64,000 nucleotides of DNA from Hyperoodon ampullatus (lineage: Eukaryota > Chordata > Mammalia > Artiodactyla > Ziphiidae): the NCBI GenBank assembly GCA_949752795.1, contig CATKHW010000009.1, positions 2,170,001 to 2,234,000 on the forward strand. The letters run 5' to 3'. Under the pieces are notes generated by a model that made no database searches, was not told the origin of the DNA, and saw only the letters and a program-made list of their open reading frames with translations. A program made the position numbers and the translations under genes. Shown in pieces: positions 28,579 to 40,839 of this stretch; the first letter of the stretch is position 1, and each line of letters opens with the position of its first letter.

Positions 28579-28956
28579 TGCCATTTTTCATCTCAAAGCT
28601 CCATGAACACTGTCATCACAATGCACCATGCCCAACATCATAATCCTTCATGCTATTGTCATCACAATGAAATCAAAATGCTCCATGACCTCTGTCATCA
28701 CAATGCTCCAAACCCTTGTGATCACAATGTTCCATAACACTTGTCATCACAACGCCCCATGATGCTCATCATCACAATTATCCATGGTCTTCTATTCACA
28801 ATACTCCATGACCTTTTTCATCACAGTGCTCAATAATCATGTCATCACAATGCTCCCTGGCAATGGTCGTGAATATGCTCCTTGAAACCTGTCATAACAA
28901 GGCTCCATGCATTTTTCATCACAATGATCCATGCATTTTCATCACAATACTCCAAG
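28579..28956 (+). repeat. A cassette, copy 10
   Basis: GAAATCAAAA at 28,669, 1.5 kb from copy 9. It shares CTTGTGATCAC and the TTCTATTCACAATACTCC variant with copy 9. Confidence 0.8.
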
Positions 28957-30058
28957 ACTCCTGTAATCACAATGCTCCATACACTTGTCATCACAAAGCT
29001 TCATGAATCATGTCTTCAAAATGCTCCATGGCCTTCTCATCACCATGCTCCTGCCCTTTTCATCACAATGCTCCATTCCCTTGTCATCAAAATGCTCCAT
29101 GACCCCTGTCATCACAATACTCCATGAATATTTACAGCCCAATGCTCCACGACCTTCACTTCACAATGCCACATGAACTCTGTCCTCACTGTGCTCCATG
29201 ACCACTGTCATCACAACGATCCATGACCCCTGACAACACAATGATCCTGGACTCTTGTCATCAAAATGCTCCATGACCCTTGTCATCACAATGATCCATT
29301 CCCTTGTCATCACAATGCTCCATAACCCTTGTCATCACAAGGCTCCAAGCCCTTGTCATCAAAATGCTCCATTATATTTGTCATCACATTTCTCCATGAC
29401 ACTTGGCATCACAATGCTCCATGCCATTGTCATCACAATGGACCATGACATATGTCACCACAATGCTCCCTGACAACTGTCTTCACAATAATCTACGACC
29501 TTGTCATCACAATGCTCCATGCACCTGTCATCACAATGTTCCATGCCCTTGTCATCACAATGATCCATTCCCTTGTTATCACAATGCTCCACGACCCCTG
29601 TAATCACAATGTTCAGTGACGCTTGTCATCACAGTGCTCCATGACACTTGTCATCAAAATGTTCCATGCATTTGTCAGCAAAATGCTTCATGAACTTGTC
29701 ATCACAATGCTCCATTCTCATTGTCATCAAAATCCTCGATGAAACTTGGGTTCACATTGCTTGATGCCCTTGTCATCACAATGCACCATGGTCCTTGAAA
29801 TGAAAATGATCCATGACCTCTGTCATCACAATGCTCCATGCCCACTGTGATAGCAATAATCCATGAAACTTGTCAGACCAGTGCTCCATGCCGCTGTCAT
29901 CACAATGCTCCATGCCCTTTTAATCACAATGCTCCATTACCCCTCACATCATAATGTTCCTTGACTCCAGTCATCACAATGCCTTATGACCTTTGTCATC
30001 ACAATGGTCCATTCCCTCGTCATCACAATGCTCTGTAACACATCTCATCACAATGCTC

Positions 30059-30270
30059 CACGCCTTTGTCAGCAGATTGCTCCATGACCCGTGTTATCAC
30101 AATGCTCCATGAGCTTGTTATCAAAATTTTCCACAAACTTGTCATCAGAATGCTCCACAAAACTTGTCATCACAATGCTCCATGTACTCCTCATCAAAAT
30201 GCACTCTCACCACTGATATCAAAATGTTCCATCACTAGTCATCACAATACTCCCTCACCCCTGTAATGAC
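30059..30270 (+). repeat. C cassette, copy 13
   Basis: CACCACTGATATCAAA and CCATCACTAGTCATC, with several changes in the first half. Confidence 0.74.
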
Positions 30271-30473
30271 AATGTTCCACGGCCTTGTCATCACATGGCT
30301 CCATGACCCTTGTCATCACAATGCTCCAATACCCCTGTAGTCACAATTATCCATGCTATTGCCATCACAAAGCTCCATGACGCATGTTATCAATCTGCTC
30401 CATGGCATCTCATCACAATGCTCCATGCCCTTGTCATCACCATGCTCCAAGACAACTTTAATCAAAATGCTCC

Positions 30474-30853
30474 ATGCCACTTTTCATCTCAATGCTCCAT
30501 GAACTCTGTAATCACAATGAACCATGCCCATCATCGAAATGCTTCATGCTATTGTCATCACAATGAAATCAAAATGCTCCGTGACCTCTGTCATCACAAT
30601 GCTCCAAACCCTTGTGATCACAATGTTCCATAACACTTGTCATCACAACGCCCCATGATGCTCATCATCACAATTATCCATGGTCTTCTCATCACAATTG
30701 TCCATGTCCTTTGTCATCACAATGCTCAATACACTTGTCATTACAATGCTCCCTGACACTTATCGTCAATATGCTCCTTGAACCCTGTCATGACAAGGTT
30801 CCATGCCTTTTGCATCACAATCACCCATGCCATTTTCATCACAATGCTCCAAG
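30474..30853 (+). repeat. A cassette, copy 11
   Basis: GAAATCAAAA at 30,565, 1.9 kb from copy 10. CATCATCGAAATGCTT replaces CATCATCATAAT. Confidence 0.8.
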
Positions 30854-31956
30854 ACCTATGTAATCACAATGCTCAACACCCCTTTTCATCAGAATGCTCC
30901 ATGACACTTGTCATCACAAGGCTCCATGATCTTCTCCTCAAAATGCTCGAGGACCTTGTCATCACAGTGCTCCATTCCATTGTCATCGCAATGCTCCATG
31001 ACCACTGCCATCGCAATACTCAATGAATATTATCAGCTCAATGCTCCATGAGCTTCTAATCACAGTTCTCCATGACCCCTGTCATCACAATGCTCCATGA
31101 CCACTGTCATCACAGTGCTCCATGACACCGGACAACACAATGATCCTGGACTCTTGTCATCAAAATGCCCAATGACCCTTGTCATCACAATGATCCATAT
31201 CTTTGCCATCCCAATGCTCTGTGACCCCTGTAATCACAATGCTCCATGACGCTTGTCATCACAGTGTTCCATGACACTTGACATCATAATGCTCCATGCA
31301 TTTGTCAGCAAAATGCTACATGACCTTGTCATCACAATGCTCCATGCGCTGTCATCACAATACTCCATTCACATTGTCATCAAAAAACTCCATGAACCTT
31401 GGGTTCACAATGCTTCATGTCCTTGTCATCACAATGCTCCATGCACCTTGAAATGAAAATGATACATGACTTCTGTCATCACAATGCTCAAAACCCTTGT
31501 GATCACAATGTTCCATAACATTTGTCATCACAACGCTCCATGATGTCTGTCATCACAATGCTCCATGACCTTTGTCATCACAATGCTCAATACACTTGTC
31601 ATCACAATGCTCCCTGACACTTTTCGTAAGAATGTTCCTTGAACACTGTCATGAAACGGCTCCAAACCTTTTTCATCACAATGCTCCATGCCCTTTCATC
31701 ACAATGCTCCATGCCATTGTCATCACATTACTCCACAAGATTGTCATCAGAATGGTCCATGACCCTTGTCATCACAATGATCCATGATACCTGTAATCAC
31801 AATGCTCTATGCCCCTTGTCATTACAGTGCTCCATGACGCTCATCATCACAATTATCCATGGTCTTCTCATAACAGTGATCCACGGTCTTTTCATCACAA
31901 TGCTGCATGCACTGGTCATCACAATTCTACATGTCCTTATCATCAAAATGCTCCAT

Positions 31957-32303
31957 GACACTTGTCATCACAATGTTACATGATCTTGTCAATACAATTC
32001 TCCATGCACTTGTACATCGCAATGCTCCATGACACCTGTCATAGCAAGCTCGGTGCACTTTTCATCACAATGCTTCACGACCTTCTCATTCAAAATTCTC
32101 AATGGCCCTTCTCCTCACAATGCTCCAAGATCTTGTCATCACGATGATCCAAGCCCTTGTCAACACAATGCTCCATTACTTTGTCATCACAATCCTCCAT
32201 GACACTTGGCATCACAATGCTCCATGCCATTGTCATCACAATGGACCATGACATATGTCATCACAATGCTCCTTGACACCTGTCTTCACAATATTCCTTG
32301 ACC
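31957..32303 (+). repeat. B cassette, copy 8
   Basis: TCATAGCAAGCTCGG at 32,039. Has CTTGGCATCAC and GGACCATGACATATG like copies 6-7, with extra bases in CTTGTACATCGC. Confidence 0.78.
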
Positions 32304-34390
32304 TTGTCGTCACAATGCTCCATGCCCCTGTCATCACAATGTGCCATGCCCACTGTCATCACAATAATCCATAAAAATTTTCAGAGCAATGCTCTATGCC
32401 CCTGTCATCACAATGCTCCATGCCCTTGTCATCACAATGCTCCATGACCCCTGTCATCACAATGCTCCGTGACTCCAGCAACCACAATACTTCATTACTT
32501 TTTCATCAAAATGGTCCATGCCCGCATCATCACAATGTTCCGTGACCCTTGTCATCAAAATGCTACATGCAATTATCATCACAATGCTCCATGACGCCTG
32601 ATATCACAATGTTCCATAACCCCAGCATCAAAAAGCTCCATGACCCTTTTCATCACAAAGCTCCATGACCCCTGACATCACAATGTTCCATATCCCCTGT
32701 CATCAAAATGTTCCATGACAGTTTTCATCAAATTGCTCTTTGACCCTGTCATCACAATGCTCCCTGCCCTTCTCATCACAATGCACAACGCCCTTGTAAT
32801 CAAAATGCTCCATTACCTTTGTCATCACAAAGCTCCATGACCCTTGGCATCACAATGCTCCATGCCATTGTCATCACAATGCTCCATGAACCCTTTCATC
32901 GCATTGCTTCATGCCCTTGTCATCACAAAGCTCCATGACGCTTGTCATCACAATCCTCCATGACGCTTGTCATCACAATGCTCGATGACCTTCTATTCAC
33001 AATGCTCCATGCTCTTGTCATTACAATCCTCCATGACCCATGTATCACAGTGTTCCTTGCCCTTGTCATCACAATGCTCCAAGACCTCTGTAATCACAAT
33101 GCTCCATGCCCAGGTCATCACAAAGCTTCATGGCGCATGTCATAAGCATGCTCCATGGCCTTCTCATCACAATGCTCCATGCCCTGGTCATCACAATGCT
33201 CCAAGGCTCCTGTAATCAAAATGCTCCATGCCCCATTTCATCAGAATGCTCCATGAGACTTGTCATCACAATGCTCCATGCACTTCTCATCACAATGCTC
33301 CAGGACCTTGTCATCACGATGCTCCATTCCCTTGTCATCACAATACTCCATGAACATTTTCAGCCAAAGCTCCATGATCTTCTCATCACACTGCTCCATG
33401 ACCCCTGTCATCAAAATGCTCCATGACCACTGTCATCACAATGCTCTATGACCCCTTACAACACAATAATCTGTTACTGTTGTCATCACAATGCTCCATG
33501 ATCATTGTCATCACAATGCTCAATACACTTGTCATCACAATGCTCCCTGACCCTTGTTTTCAGAATGCTCCTTGAAACCTGTCATTAAAAGGCTCCATGC
33601 ATTTTTCATCACAATGATCCATGCCCTTTTCATCACAATGATCCATGCCATTTTCATCACAATACTCCACAAGCTTATCATCAGAATGCTCCATGACACT
33701 TGTCATCACAATGCTCCATGACCCGTCTTCAAAATGTTCCATGACCCCTGTCATCACAATGCTCCATGACGCCTGTCATCAGAACGCCCCATGCCCCTTG
33801 TCATTACAGTGCTCCATGATGCTCATCATCACAGTTATCCATGGTCTTCTCATCCCAATGCTCCATGCCCTTGTCATCACAATGCTCCAAGACCTGTGTA
33901 ATCACAATTCTCCTTGCCCATTTTCATCAGAATGCTCCATGAGACTTGTCATCACAAGACTCCACGGTCTTCTCATTACAATGCTCCAGGACCTTGTCAT
34001 CACAATGCTCCATGACCCATGTCATCAAAATACTCCATGAACATTTTCAGCCCAAAGCTCCATGACCTTCTCATCTCAGTTATCCATGACCCTTGTCATC
34101 ACAATGCTCCATGTCCACTGTCATCACAACCATCCATGACCCCTGACAACACAGTGATCCGGGACTCTTGTCATCAAAATGCTCCATAACCCTTGTCATC
34201 ACAATGATCCATGCCCTTGTCATCCCAATTCTCCATGACCCCTGTAATCACAATGCTCCGTGACGCTTGTCATCACAGTGTTCCGTGACCCTTGTCATCA
34301 CAATGCTCCATGCCTTTGTCAGCACAAGGCTACATGACCTTGTCATCACAGTCCTCCATGACCCTTGGGATCACATTGCAACATGCTCTT

Positions 34391-34402
34391 GTTATCTCTG
34401 TC
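34391..34402. other. Left junction: minisatellite to 1.74-kb satellite
   Basis: Minisatellite text runs through GCTCTTGTTATC and is followed by TCTGTCTTTATTTTCTGG, which aligns with GTCTTGCCTTTCTGG in other satellite units. The exact base is ambiguous by about two (TC). Confidence 0.85.
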
Positions 34403-34500
34403 TTTATTTTCTGGTTTTTACAGATTTCTGGATGTCCCTTTTGACTGGTGGGAAGTGACAATACTTTGTTGTGTGGATTTGCATTACAAGCTTGCTTGAT

Positions 34501-34570
34501 TTGCCAAAAAGGGCGTATGCATTTTCTCCTGAATATATTCAGCAGAAAATGCATACGCCCTTTTTGGCCA
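34501..34570. repeat. Palindrome of unit 1
   Basis: 35-bp arms meeting at GAATA|TATTC with no loop; two mismatches (34,502 and 34,528 against their partners). Both arms carry the A-type GCATTTTCT/AAAATGC variant. Confidence 0.93.
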
Positions 34571-36241
34571 AGTGCTTCATTGTCGAAGTTGTTACGGTTT
34601 TCCTGTGCTTTAAAGGCGATTCCAATTTACCAGTTGAAATATGTTTTGTGCAATTCTGCCTCATTTTCAATCTGCTTCGTTGCCTTCCCTCAACAGATTT
34701 TTGGAATAGAGTTGTCCTTTATAACTCTGCAGGTTTGTGAATTGCTGTGCCCCTGAGCTCCAATTTTCAACTCGTGTTTTTGTGAGCTGACCACAAATCC
34801 ACAATTTTGCTACAGGACCTATATTGGTTCTGGGAGTGCAGGCTGACACTTTGGATAATTCTTCCTTCCAGACGGGAAATTAGAGTGACATCTGTCCGTC
34901 CAAATGCCTACAGCTACTCTCTGATTGGTTCTCCATCTTCCCTTTCATCCAATGCACAATTTGCAAACTGTGCGAAGCAGGAGCTTATAGGGGCTGACTC
35001 TCCAAGTTGGGAGATTGATAGTAAAGCAGTTGGAATGCCAAACTGGAACACAAGGAGAGGAAAAATATTAGGAGCCTTTTAGAAATCTTGTGCCATCACA
35101 GGGTGTCCATTCTCTAGGTTTCCCATACATATTATAACTGTATTGATATTCCCTTCTACCTGGAGAGTTGGGACCCATGGAATGGGTGGCATGCATAACT
35201 GCTTTAAAGGGTCTGCATTTTCTCACCCAATCTCACCAGTCCTCTCAGCCCCAAGTGTCCAGCCATATGTCTCATCTAGCAGTCTTTGCAGATAGGGTCA
35301 CTCCAGGTTTCATCAGAACCCCTGAAGGAATTGTGTAAGAATTTCGCTGTTTTTATTTGTTTGTTTGTTTTTGAAATTCATTTATATAATGGGGTTGAGC
35401 TGATTTTCACCGACATGTTTTTGCCGGTCTAGACACACTTGATTCCCTTATGGAGACATATCAATATATAGGTTTTAAGATTCTTACTAGTCAGATATAT
35501 TCCTGTGCTGGGAATTGGGGTTTTGAGTCCCGTTCACTGAGGAAGGTGTAGGTTTTGTCTATTCTGTATTTGCTTCATGGAATGATACATGTGCTAATAT
35601 CAAACTCTGGTTTTATGCATCACCCCACCTCTCCTTCCCCCTTAAGCAGGCAAAAGAGTGTTTTCTCAATGTGAGACTCTGTTCTCTTTCCTCAGTTCAT
35701 GTGTAGCCATGTTTACAGGACCTTCATAAGTGATATCTTATGATAAGTTTCTTTTTCTGTGTGACTTATTTCACTTAGAATCATCGTACCTGAATCCACT
35801 CATTTTGCTGCTACTGGCCTTATGACATTGATTTCATGTCTGAGTTATATTCCATTGTACAAAATTACCACAAGTTCTTTACGCAATTTTCTCTTTCCTG
35901 GAATATTTAAGTTGTACTGAAGTTGAGCTTCTTGTATGCAGAGCAGCCCTAAACTTTGTGGTGCCTGTGTCTTGTTGATATTTAGTCTTCCCAAGTTATA
36001 TGCCCATGAGTGGAAGTGTCCTATGCTCGGTAGCTTTGTATTTTAGATGTTTTAGGAAACAGCATACACTTCTTCAGAGTGGCTCTTGGATATTTATATC
36101 CCACCCATCAGCGTGACTAGCTCCCTGTTCTGCATGGCCTCTCCTGCTTTTCTGGTTTGTACACATTTTTTGGATGGCCTTTCTGAGCAGTGGAAATTGT
36201 GACTTCGTTGTTGTGCAGATTTGCATTTCCCGCTTGCTTGA
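34501..36241. repeat. Satellite unit 1
   Basis: Starts at its palindrome. Its second half carries TTACAGGACCTTCATAAG, the 'young' variant shared with units 5-9. The short open frames in this unit are satellite shadows. Confidence 0.88.
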
Positions 36242-36313
36242 TTGGCCAAAAAATCTTTATGTGATTTTTTCCTGAAGTTATTCATGAAAAAAACGCATAC
36301 ACCCTTTGGCCCA
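36242..36313. repeat. Decayed palindrome of unit 2
   Basis: The same element with many changes (AATCTTTATGTG in the left arm); the arms no longer pair well, but the right arm keeps CGCATACACCCTTTGG. Confidence 0.72.
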
Positions 36314-37983
36314 ACTACATCATTTTAGAAATTCTGCTGCTTTTCTTATGCTTTAAATGTGAGTCCAATATACCTTTTGAAATATGTTTCCTGAAATTGT
36401 GCCTCTCATTCAGATCCTCTTCGTTGCCTTACCTGAATATATTTTTGGACGTTGGTTTTCATTTTTATCTTTGCAGGTCTTTGAATTGTCTGCTCCTGAG
36501 CTCCATTTTGCAACTCGCTTTTTTTGTGAGCTGGCCTCCAAACCATTGTATTGCTTCAGGCCCTATTCTCGTTCTGAGGAGGCAGGCTGAGCCTTTGGTT
36601 AATTTTTCTTCCTAATGGGAAATTAGAGTGACATGTGCCTGTCAAAACTCCTACAGCTAGTCTCTCAATGGTTCCCCCTCTTCCCGTTTATCCTCTGCAC
36701 AAATTGCAAACTGTGTGAAACAGGAGGTTAAAGGTGCTGATTCTCCAAGTGGGGAGATTGTTAGTCATTTGGCTGGAATGGCGAACCCCAGCACCAGGAG
36801 ATCAAAAATTAGGTGCATTTTAGACCCCTTTCCTGATCACACGGTGTACATTTCTTTCGGTCCCCCAGGCATGTTTTTGCTGTCAGAAGATTCCCTTGAA
36901 CCTGCAGATTTGGGACCCATGGAATGGGAATCAGGAAGTATTTCTTTTAAAGGTCTGCATTTCCTCACCCAGCCTCTCTAACATCTCTTAGCGTGCATAG
37001 CTTCCAGACGTATATATCATCCTGCTGTGTGTCTACCTGTGTTCAATCCATGTTACATCATAGCCCTTCAACAAAATTTGTAAGAAATTTTGTCTGAATC
37101 ACTGTTTTTCTAAATATTTTTTAAGTTTATTTTTATATTGGTTACAGCTGATTTTCAAAGCTCTGTTTTTTGCTGCTGTACATCCACTTGTTTCATGTAC
37201 TGTGAGACAACAATAAATTCTTTTTCAGATGCTTACCATTCATATGTATTATTTTCCAGTGACTTGAGTGGGCTGAGTGCAGTTCTTTGAGGTACCGTGT
37301 AGGCCTTGTCAGTTATTCAATATGGTACTTGAAATGGTATCTTTGCTAATTTCAACCTCCTGGATAATACCTCACCCTTCCTCACCTTTCCCATTTAGCA
37401 GCCTTATGTCTATTTTCTACATATTTGACTATGTTTCTGTTTTGTAATTTATTTCATGTGTAGCCATTTTTGATTCCACCTTTAAGTGACATCTTATGAT
37501 ATGTGTCTTTTTCTTTCTGACATACGTCACTTAGAATGATCATATGTAACTCCTCCAGACTTGTTACAACAGGCCTTATTTCTGGATGAGTAATATTCCA
37601 CTCTAAATAAGTACCCCATCTCTTTTATCCATTTTATCCTTCCAGGGACATTTAGGTTATATCCAAGTTGAGGCCCTTTTTAACAGAGAGGTGGTAAACG
37701 TTGGGGTGCCTGTTTTCTGTCGATTTTTGTTTTTCCCAAGGTATACGCCCATGAGTGCAAGTGCCCTATGCTCTGTAGCTCATTTTTTAGATGTTTTAGC
37801 AAACACAATACACTTCTCCAGAGTGGCCCTTGGCAAATTACATTTCCACTATCAGCCTCACAGGGATCCCTTTTCTCCTCACACTGTCCTGCATTTCGGG
37901 TGTTTGCATTTTATGTGGATGACCCTTCTGACTGATGTGTAGTGATACATTTTGTAGTATTGATTTCCAGTGCCCACCTGTTT
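36242..37983. repeat. Satellite unit 2 (diverged)
   Basis: Diverged unit with a decayed palindrome (36,242-36,313). Its second half (37,120-37,900) looks more like L1 than other units do, for example TTCTGTTTTGTAATTTATTTC and GACATACGTCACTTAG, so it may keep an ancestral state. Confidence 0.85.
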
Positions 37984-38055
37984 GGTTGGATAAAATGTGT
38001 GTATGGCCTTTACTTGAATATATTCAGAAAAAATGCATACACCCTTTTTGGCCAA
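37984..38055. repeat. Decayed palindrome of unit 3
   Basis: Centre at 38,020. The right arm AATGCATACACCCTTTTTGG is kept; the left arm is decayed to ATAAAATGTGTGTATGG. Confidence 0.75.
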
Positions 38056-38800
38056 CTGCATCATTGGCGATGTTCAGCCACTTTTCTTGTGCTTTAATGG
38101 GGAGTCCTTTCTACCTCTTGAAATCTGTTTACTGCCACTCTCCCTTGCTTACAAGTCCTTTTCTGTGACTTACCTCAAGACATTTTTTGACGATAGATAT
38201 TTTCAACTCTGCAGTTTCATGAATTTTAGTGCCCCTGATTTCCATTTTTCAACTTGTGTTTTTGGAAACTGGACACAAAACAGCGTGATTTCGTCTAGTC
38301 CTATTCTGTTTCCATGGGCAATTCTAGCCTTTGATGAATTTGTCTTCCGTATTGGAAATTAGAGTGGCATGTGCCTGTCCAAACAACTAGGACTTGTCTC
38401 TAAATTTTTCTCATCCTTCCGCTTCATCCTCTGGACAAATTCCAAACTGTGTGCAACAAGATGTTGACGGTGCTGATATCCCCAAGTGAGGAGATTGTTA
38501 GGAAAGATGCTGAAGGAGTGAACCCGAGCACCAGGCGATGAGGAGATGAGGTGCCTTTTCCAAACTGTTTCTGATCAAACGGTATACCATCCTCTAGGTG
38601 TGACAGGCATGTTTGAGCCGTAGGAATGGTCCCCTGCATGTAAGGAGAACACCAGGGATTTTTCCAAATCAGTGCCACCCGAACACCAAACTGGGGAATT
38701 TTTAAGCTACGGCTACACATATGTCCATTAAGGGCCTTGGGAAATAGACAGAGTCCAAACTTTAGATGATTGAAATCTTCAGAGTCAGAAGTGCTCCCCA
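37984..38800. repeat. Satellite unit 3, 5' part
   Basis: Diverged unit that can be followed to roughly 38,640-38,800, then replaced by foreign DNA. It resumes at about 46,008, with roughly 100 bp of satellite missing or unalignable. Confidence 0.8.
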
Positions 38801-39040
38801 TCGGCGTTGCTTAGGTTACATTTTATCTGTCATTGATAGATGATGTCAATAAAAATATCTATTCTTTTTCTGATTATTTCCCCTTATAGGTTATTGCAAA
38901 ATATTCAGTGTAGTTCCCTGTGCTATACAATAGTTCCTTGTTGATGATCTGTTTTATACATAGCAGTGTGTATGTGTTAATCCCAAACTGTTAACTTATC
39001 CCTTCTCCTACCTTTCCCCTTTGGTAATAATAAATTATAA
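38801..39040 (-). mobile_element. L1 3'UTR fragment
   Basis: AGTTCCCTGTGCTATACAAT, CTTGTTGATGATCTG and TAATCCCAAACTGTTAACTT match, in order, the reverse-complement 3'UTR of cetartiodactyl L1 elements. It is short, without ORF2, and sits at the left edge of the 7.2-kb insertion. The exact ends are unclear; the first 20-30 bases could still be satellite. Confidence 0.7.
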
Positions 39041-39700
39041 GATTTTATACTTCTCAGAAATGGGGAAGCTGAAAGAGAGGTATCATTTTCAATGGAAATG
39101 CATTCAAAACAAGATTGAAGCTTCAGCCAAGAGTATTCGATGTACATCCTTGGGAATAAATCACTTCATTTCTCTAATGTTGACCTGACAAATAAGACAG
39201 ACGTCTTCACTGAACTTGCTTATAATAAAGTGATGGAAATATTAAATGTAAGTCTTAGAAACATCTTATTTTACCCGAGCCTTATACACTGCTCGAGGTT
39301 GACTACAGTTTGGCTCACACATCTGTTCATTGAAGTTACAATGTTCTCAATTTCTGTTACTGATCCTCCAGAGTGGACCCCAACAGGAGTCCCCGTGCCC
39401 AGTGTCATTGGAGCCAACAGATCAATACTGAGTTTGGTTCAGATTCAAAGGAAACTTTATATTTTGAAAACAGAATGGAGACGTGAGAGCGTGCACTCCC
39501 CCGTGGGCTGAGGGCTGGGCTGCTGTGTAGGGATCTGGGCAGCGTCAGCAGGAGGGAGGGGATGGAGCTCTCGAAGGCTGGGTTGGCTGCAGCTCAGGCT
39601 CTATGTCGCAGAGTCTGCATGGGACCCCGCTATCTGAGTTGTCGGCCCAGCCATTCTGCAGTAGGAAATCGGGTCTGAAGTGCCGGGTGTGAGACCTCTG
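39041..39700. other. Unrecognised non-satellite DNA with an exon-like stretch
   Basis: This 660-bp stretch matches neither the satellite nor any transposon I recognise. A plus-strand open frame of 123 codons (39,140-39,511) contains an exon-like piece ending at AAT|GTAAGT (39,246-39,254), a good donor-like sequence, and a CTCAG acceptor-like site lies at about 39,052-39,056; but the frame from that acceptor is not the frame at the donor, so if it was an exon it is broken. The last 190 bp are GC-rich and may be the start of the ERV. I cannot name a gene. Confidence 0.4.
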
Positions 39701-39789
39701 CATGCGGAACCCTAGGAGCACGTGAAATTAGACAAAGCACAAAGGAAAAACAGGTTAGACTTTATTTTATTGCCCAGATTCTATTTTTA

Positions 39790-40330
39790 TCTCCCAGGAA
39801 TTTTTAATGAACCTTGCCGGAGACGAACACCTCCTCTGCTTTTTGTCCCTTTCCTCATTATTGGGGTGCTGAGGGTGCAGACCCCTCTTTTGTAACTGCT
39901 TCATGCTGAGGTGGGAGCCCTCATAACGGGGGAAGGGGAAAAACTTCTCGCCAGCAGCCTCCAGGTGAGGTTGATTGTCCCAAGGACTCCTGCCTCACTG
40001 GTCTTCCACCTGAGCAGCAGCATTGGAAGTGTTATAGATTCGATTGAACTTTAAGGGTCCAGGAAAGAGATGCACAGAGATGCTGCGGTGGCAGGTTTCA
40101 CCCCACCGCACATTTGTTCGGCGACCATAGGCTGACGGTTTTTGCCAGGCTAGATGCTCTGACCAGTAGTCTGTGCTATCTTTAATTAGGTCCCTGAATT
40201 AATGTACAAACAGCACCATGTGTCAGAGCCCTGCCCACACAACTCTGAGACAGTCCAAGTTCGGTGGTGATCCAGGACCATGACGTCCACTGAGTCAACA
40301 GCGTTTTGAAGTAGCCAGCAGTCCAGCCGG
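39790..40330 (-). pseudogene. env: ERV env transmembrane-subunit fragment
   Basis: The minus-strand reading near 40,205-40,250 shows a cysteine followed, seven residues later, by a CC pair and a YIN-like stretch, resembling the conserved disulphide motif of gamma-type env TM subunits. Reading frames are interrupted by stops. The surface subunit is not recognisable. Confidence 0.5.
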
Positions 40331-40576
40331 TCATATTGGCCACCATCACCGCGGTGTCTGTTGGGTTTTCTATGGTGAAATTGTGATATACGTTTCCTCC
40401 GCCAAGCTTGTTAGCTCCTGTCTGGGTGCAGTAAGTCCTGCAAGCCGTAGTCTGCTCTTTCGAGGTACAGACTTGTTTTCTGAGAGAAACTTCAGGTCAA
40501 GTGATGGTCACACGTGTCTTCTTGGGGGCCCATTGCCCCCGATTGTCTCTCTGGAGGTTGGAGTTGGAGGTCCTCC

Positions 40577-40807
40577 TCACTCGAGGTCAGTGTGTTCACA
40601 GAGCGACCCCTGCAACTTCAGGGCATGATGGGTGGTTAGGATCACCACGTGGGGTCCTTTTCCCTTAGGAGGGAGCTGGCCTTGCAGACTGCTGATTTCC
40701 AGCTTTTTAGATACCCCAGTATCCTGGCCTGATGGGGCGGGGGGCAAAGCCCTTGGTGACCATAGTTTACCATACCTGAAGGGCATTCTTGTGTTGCCAC
40801 ATTTCAA
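40577..40807 (-). pseudogene. pol: ERV integrase C-terminal fragment
   Basis: A 76-codon open piece whose second half contains a lysine-glycine-proline 'GPY/F-like' motif followed by a VVILTT-like strand, as in the C-terminal domain of gammaretroviral integrases. The zinc-binding and catalytic DDE domains are absent; their place is taken by a deletion next to the RT fragment. Confidence 0.55.
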
Positions 40808-40839
40808 GTGGTCCCAGTTTTTGCACTAAGGCTCCAAGG

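Larger units (their letters stand above)
1..34396 (+). repeat. Left arm of 24-25 bp minisatellite array
   Basis: The whole stretch is made of diverged tandem monomers sharing the core TGTCATCACAATGCTCCATG, followed by CCCT-like (24 bp) or ACCCC/ACCCT-like (25 bp) linkers. Spacing was checked directly: at 2,051 and 2,075 consecutive AATGCTCC cores are 24 bp apart. All monomers point the same way. The consensus has no CpG and is C-rich and G-poor on this strand (about 9 C to 3 G per 24 bp). Monomers differ from each other at many positions, but the variants recur in fixed order as cassettes, so the array evolved by segmental duplication and not only by single-monomer slippage. No gene, RNA gene or interspersed element was seen in it. 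I do not recognise it as a named satellite family. Confidence 0.97.
34397..38800. repeat. 1.74-kb satellite block, left part (units 1-3)
   Basis: Two complete units and one interrupted unit of a tandem repeat with period about 1,740 bp, measured between palindrome centres at 34,535, about 36,279 and 38,020. The first unit starts mid-unit at the minisatellite junction. About half of each unit resembles the plus-strand reading of an antisense L1 3' end: TTCATGTGTAGCC / AAGTGATATCTTATGAT / ATTCCATTGTAC / GACCGGTGGGAAGTGATAC match L1 3'UTR and ORF2-end landmarks in order. Such an L1-derived satellite of about this length is what is published for the common cetacean satellite. Units 2 and 3 are more diverged than unit 1. 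Confidence 0.92.

Noticed and set aside
283..34040. Many open frames of 60-234 codons on the plus strand of the left array (for example 23,384-24,088)
   Set aside because: All consist of translated minisatellite monomers in frames that shift at every 25-bp monomer. There is no non-repeat start, no splice pattern and no conserved protein domain. Frames of the same kind exist on both strands.
1..34396. CRISPR array
   Set aside because: Short direct repeats at regular spacing, but the whole 24-25 bp is the repeat; there are no distinct spacers and the context is mammalian.
34501..34570. Rho-independent terminator or hairpin of an RNA gene
   Set aside because: The palindrome has no loop, occurs once per satellite unit, and the genome is eukaryotic; no RNA gene is adjacent.
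34448..38801. Open frames in the 1.74-kb units (for example 34,448-34,756 and 38,424-38,801)
   Set aside because: They lie in satellite units, read partly through the palindrome, are not kept in the other units, and some overlap on both strands.
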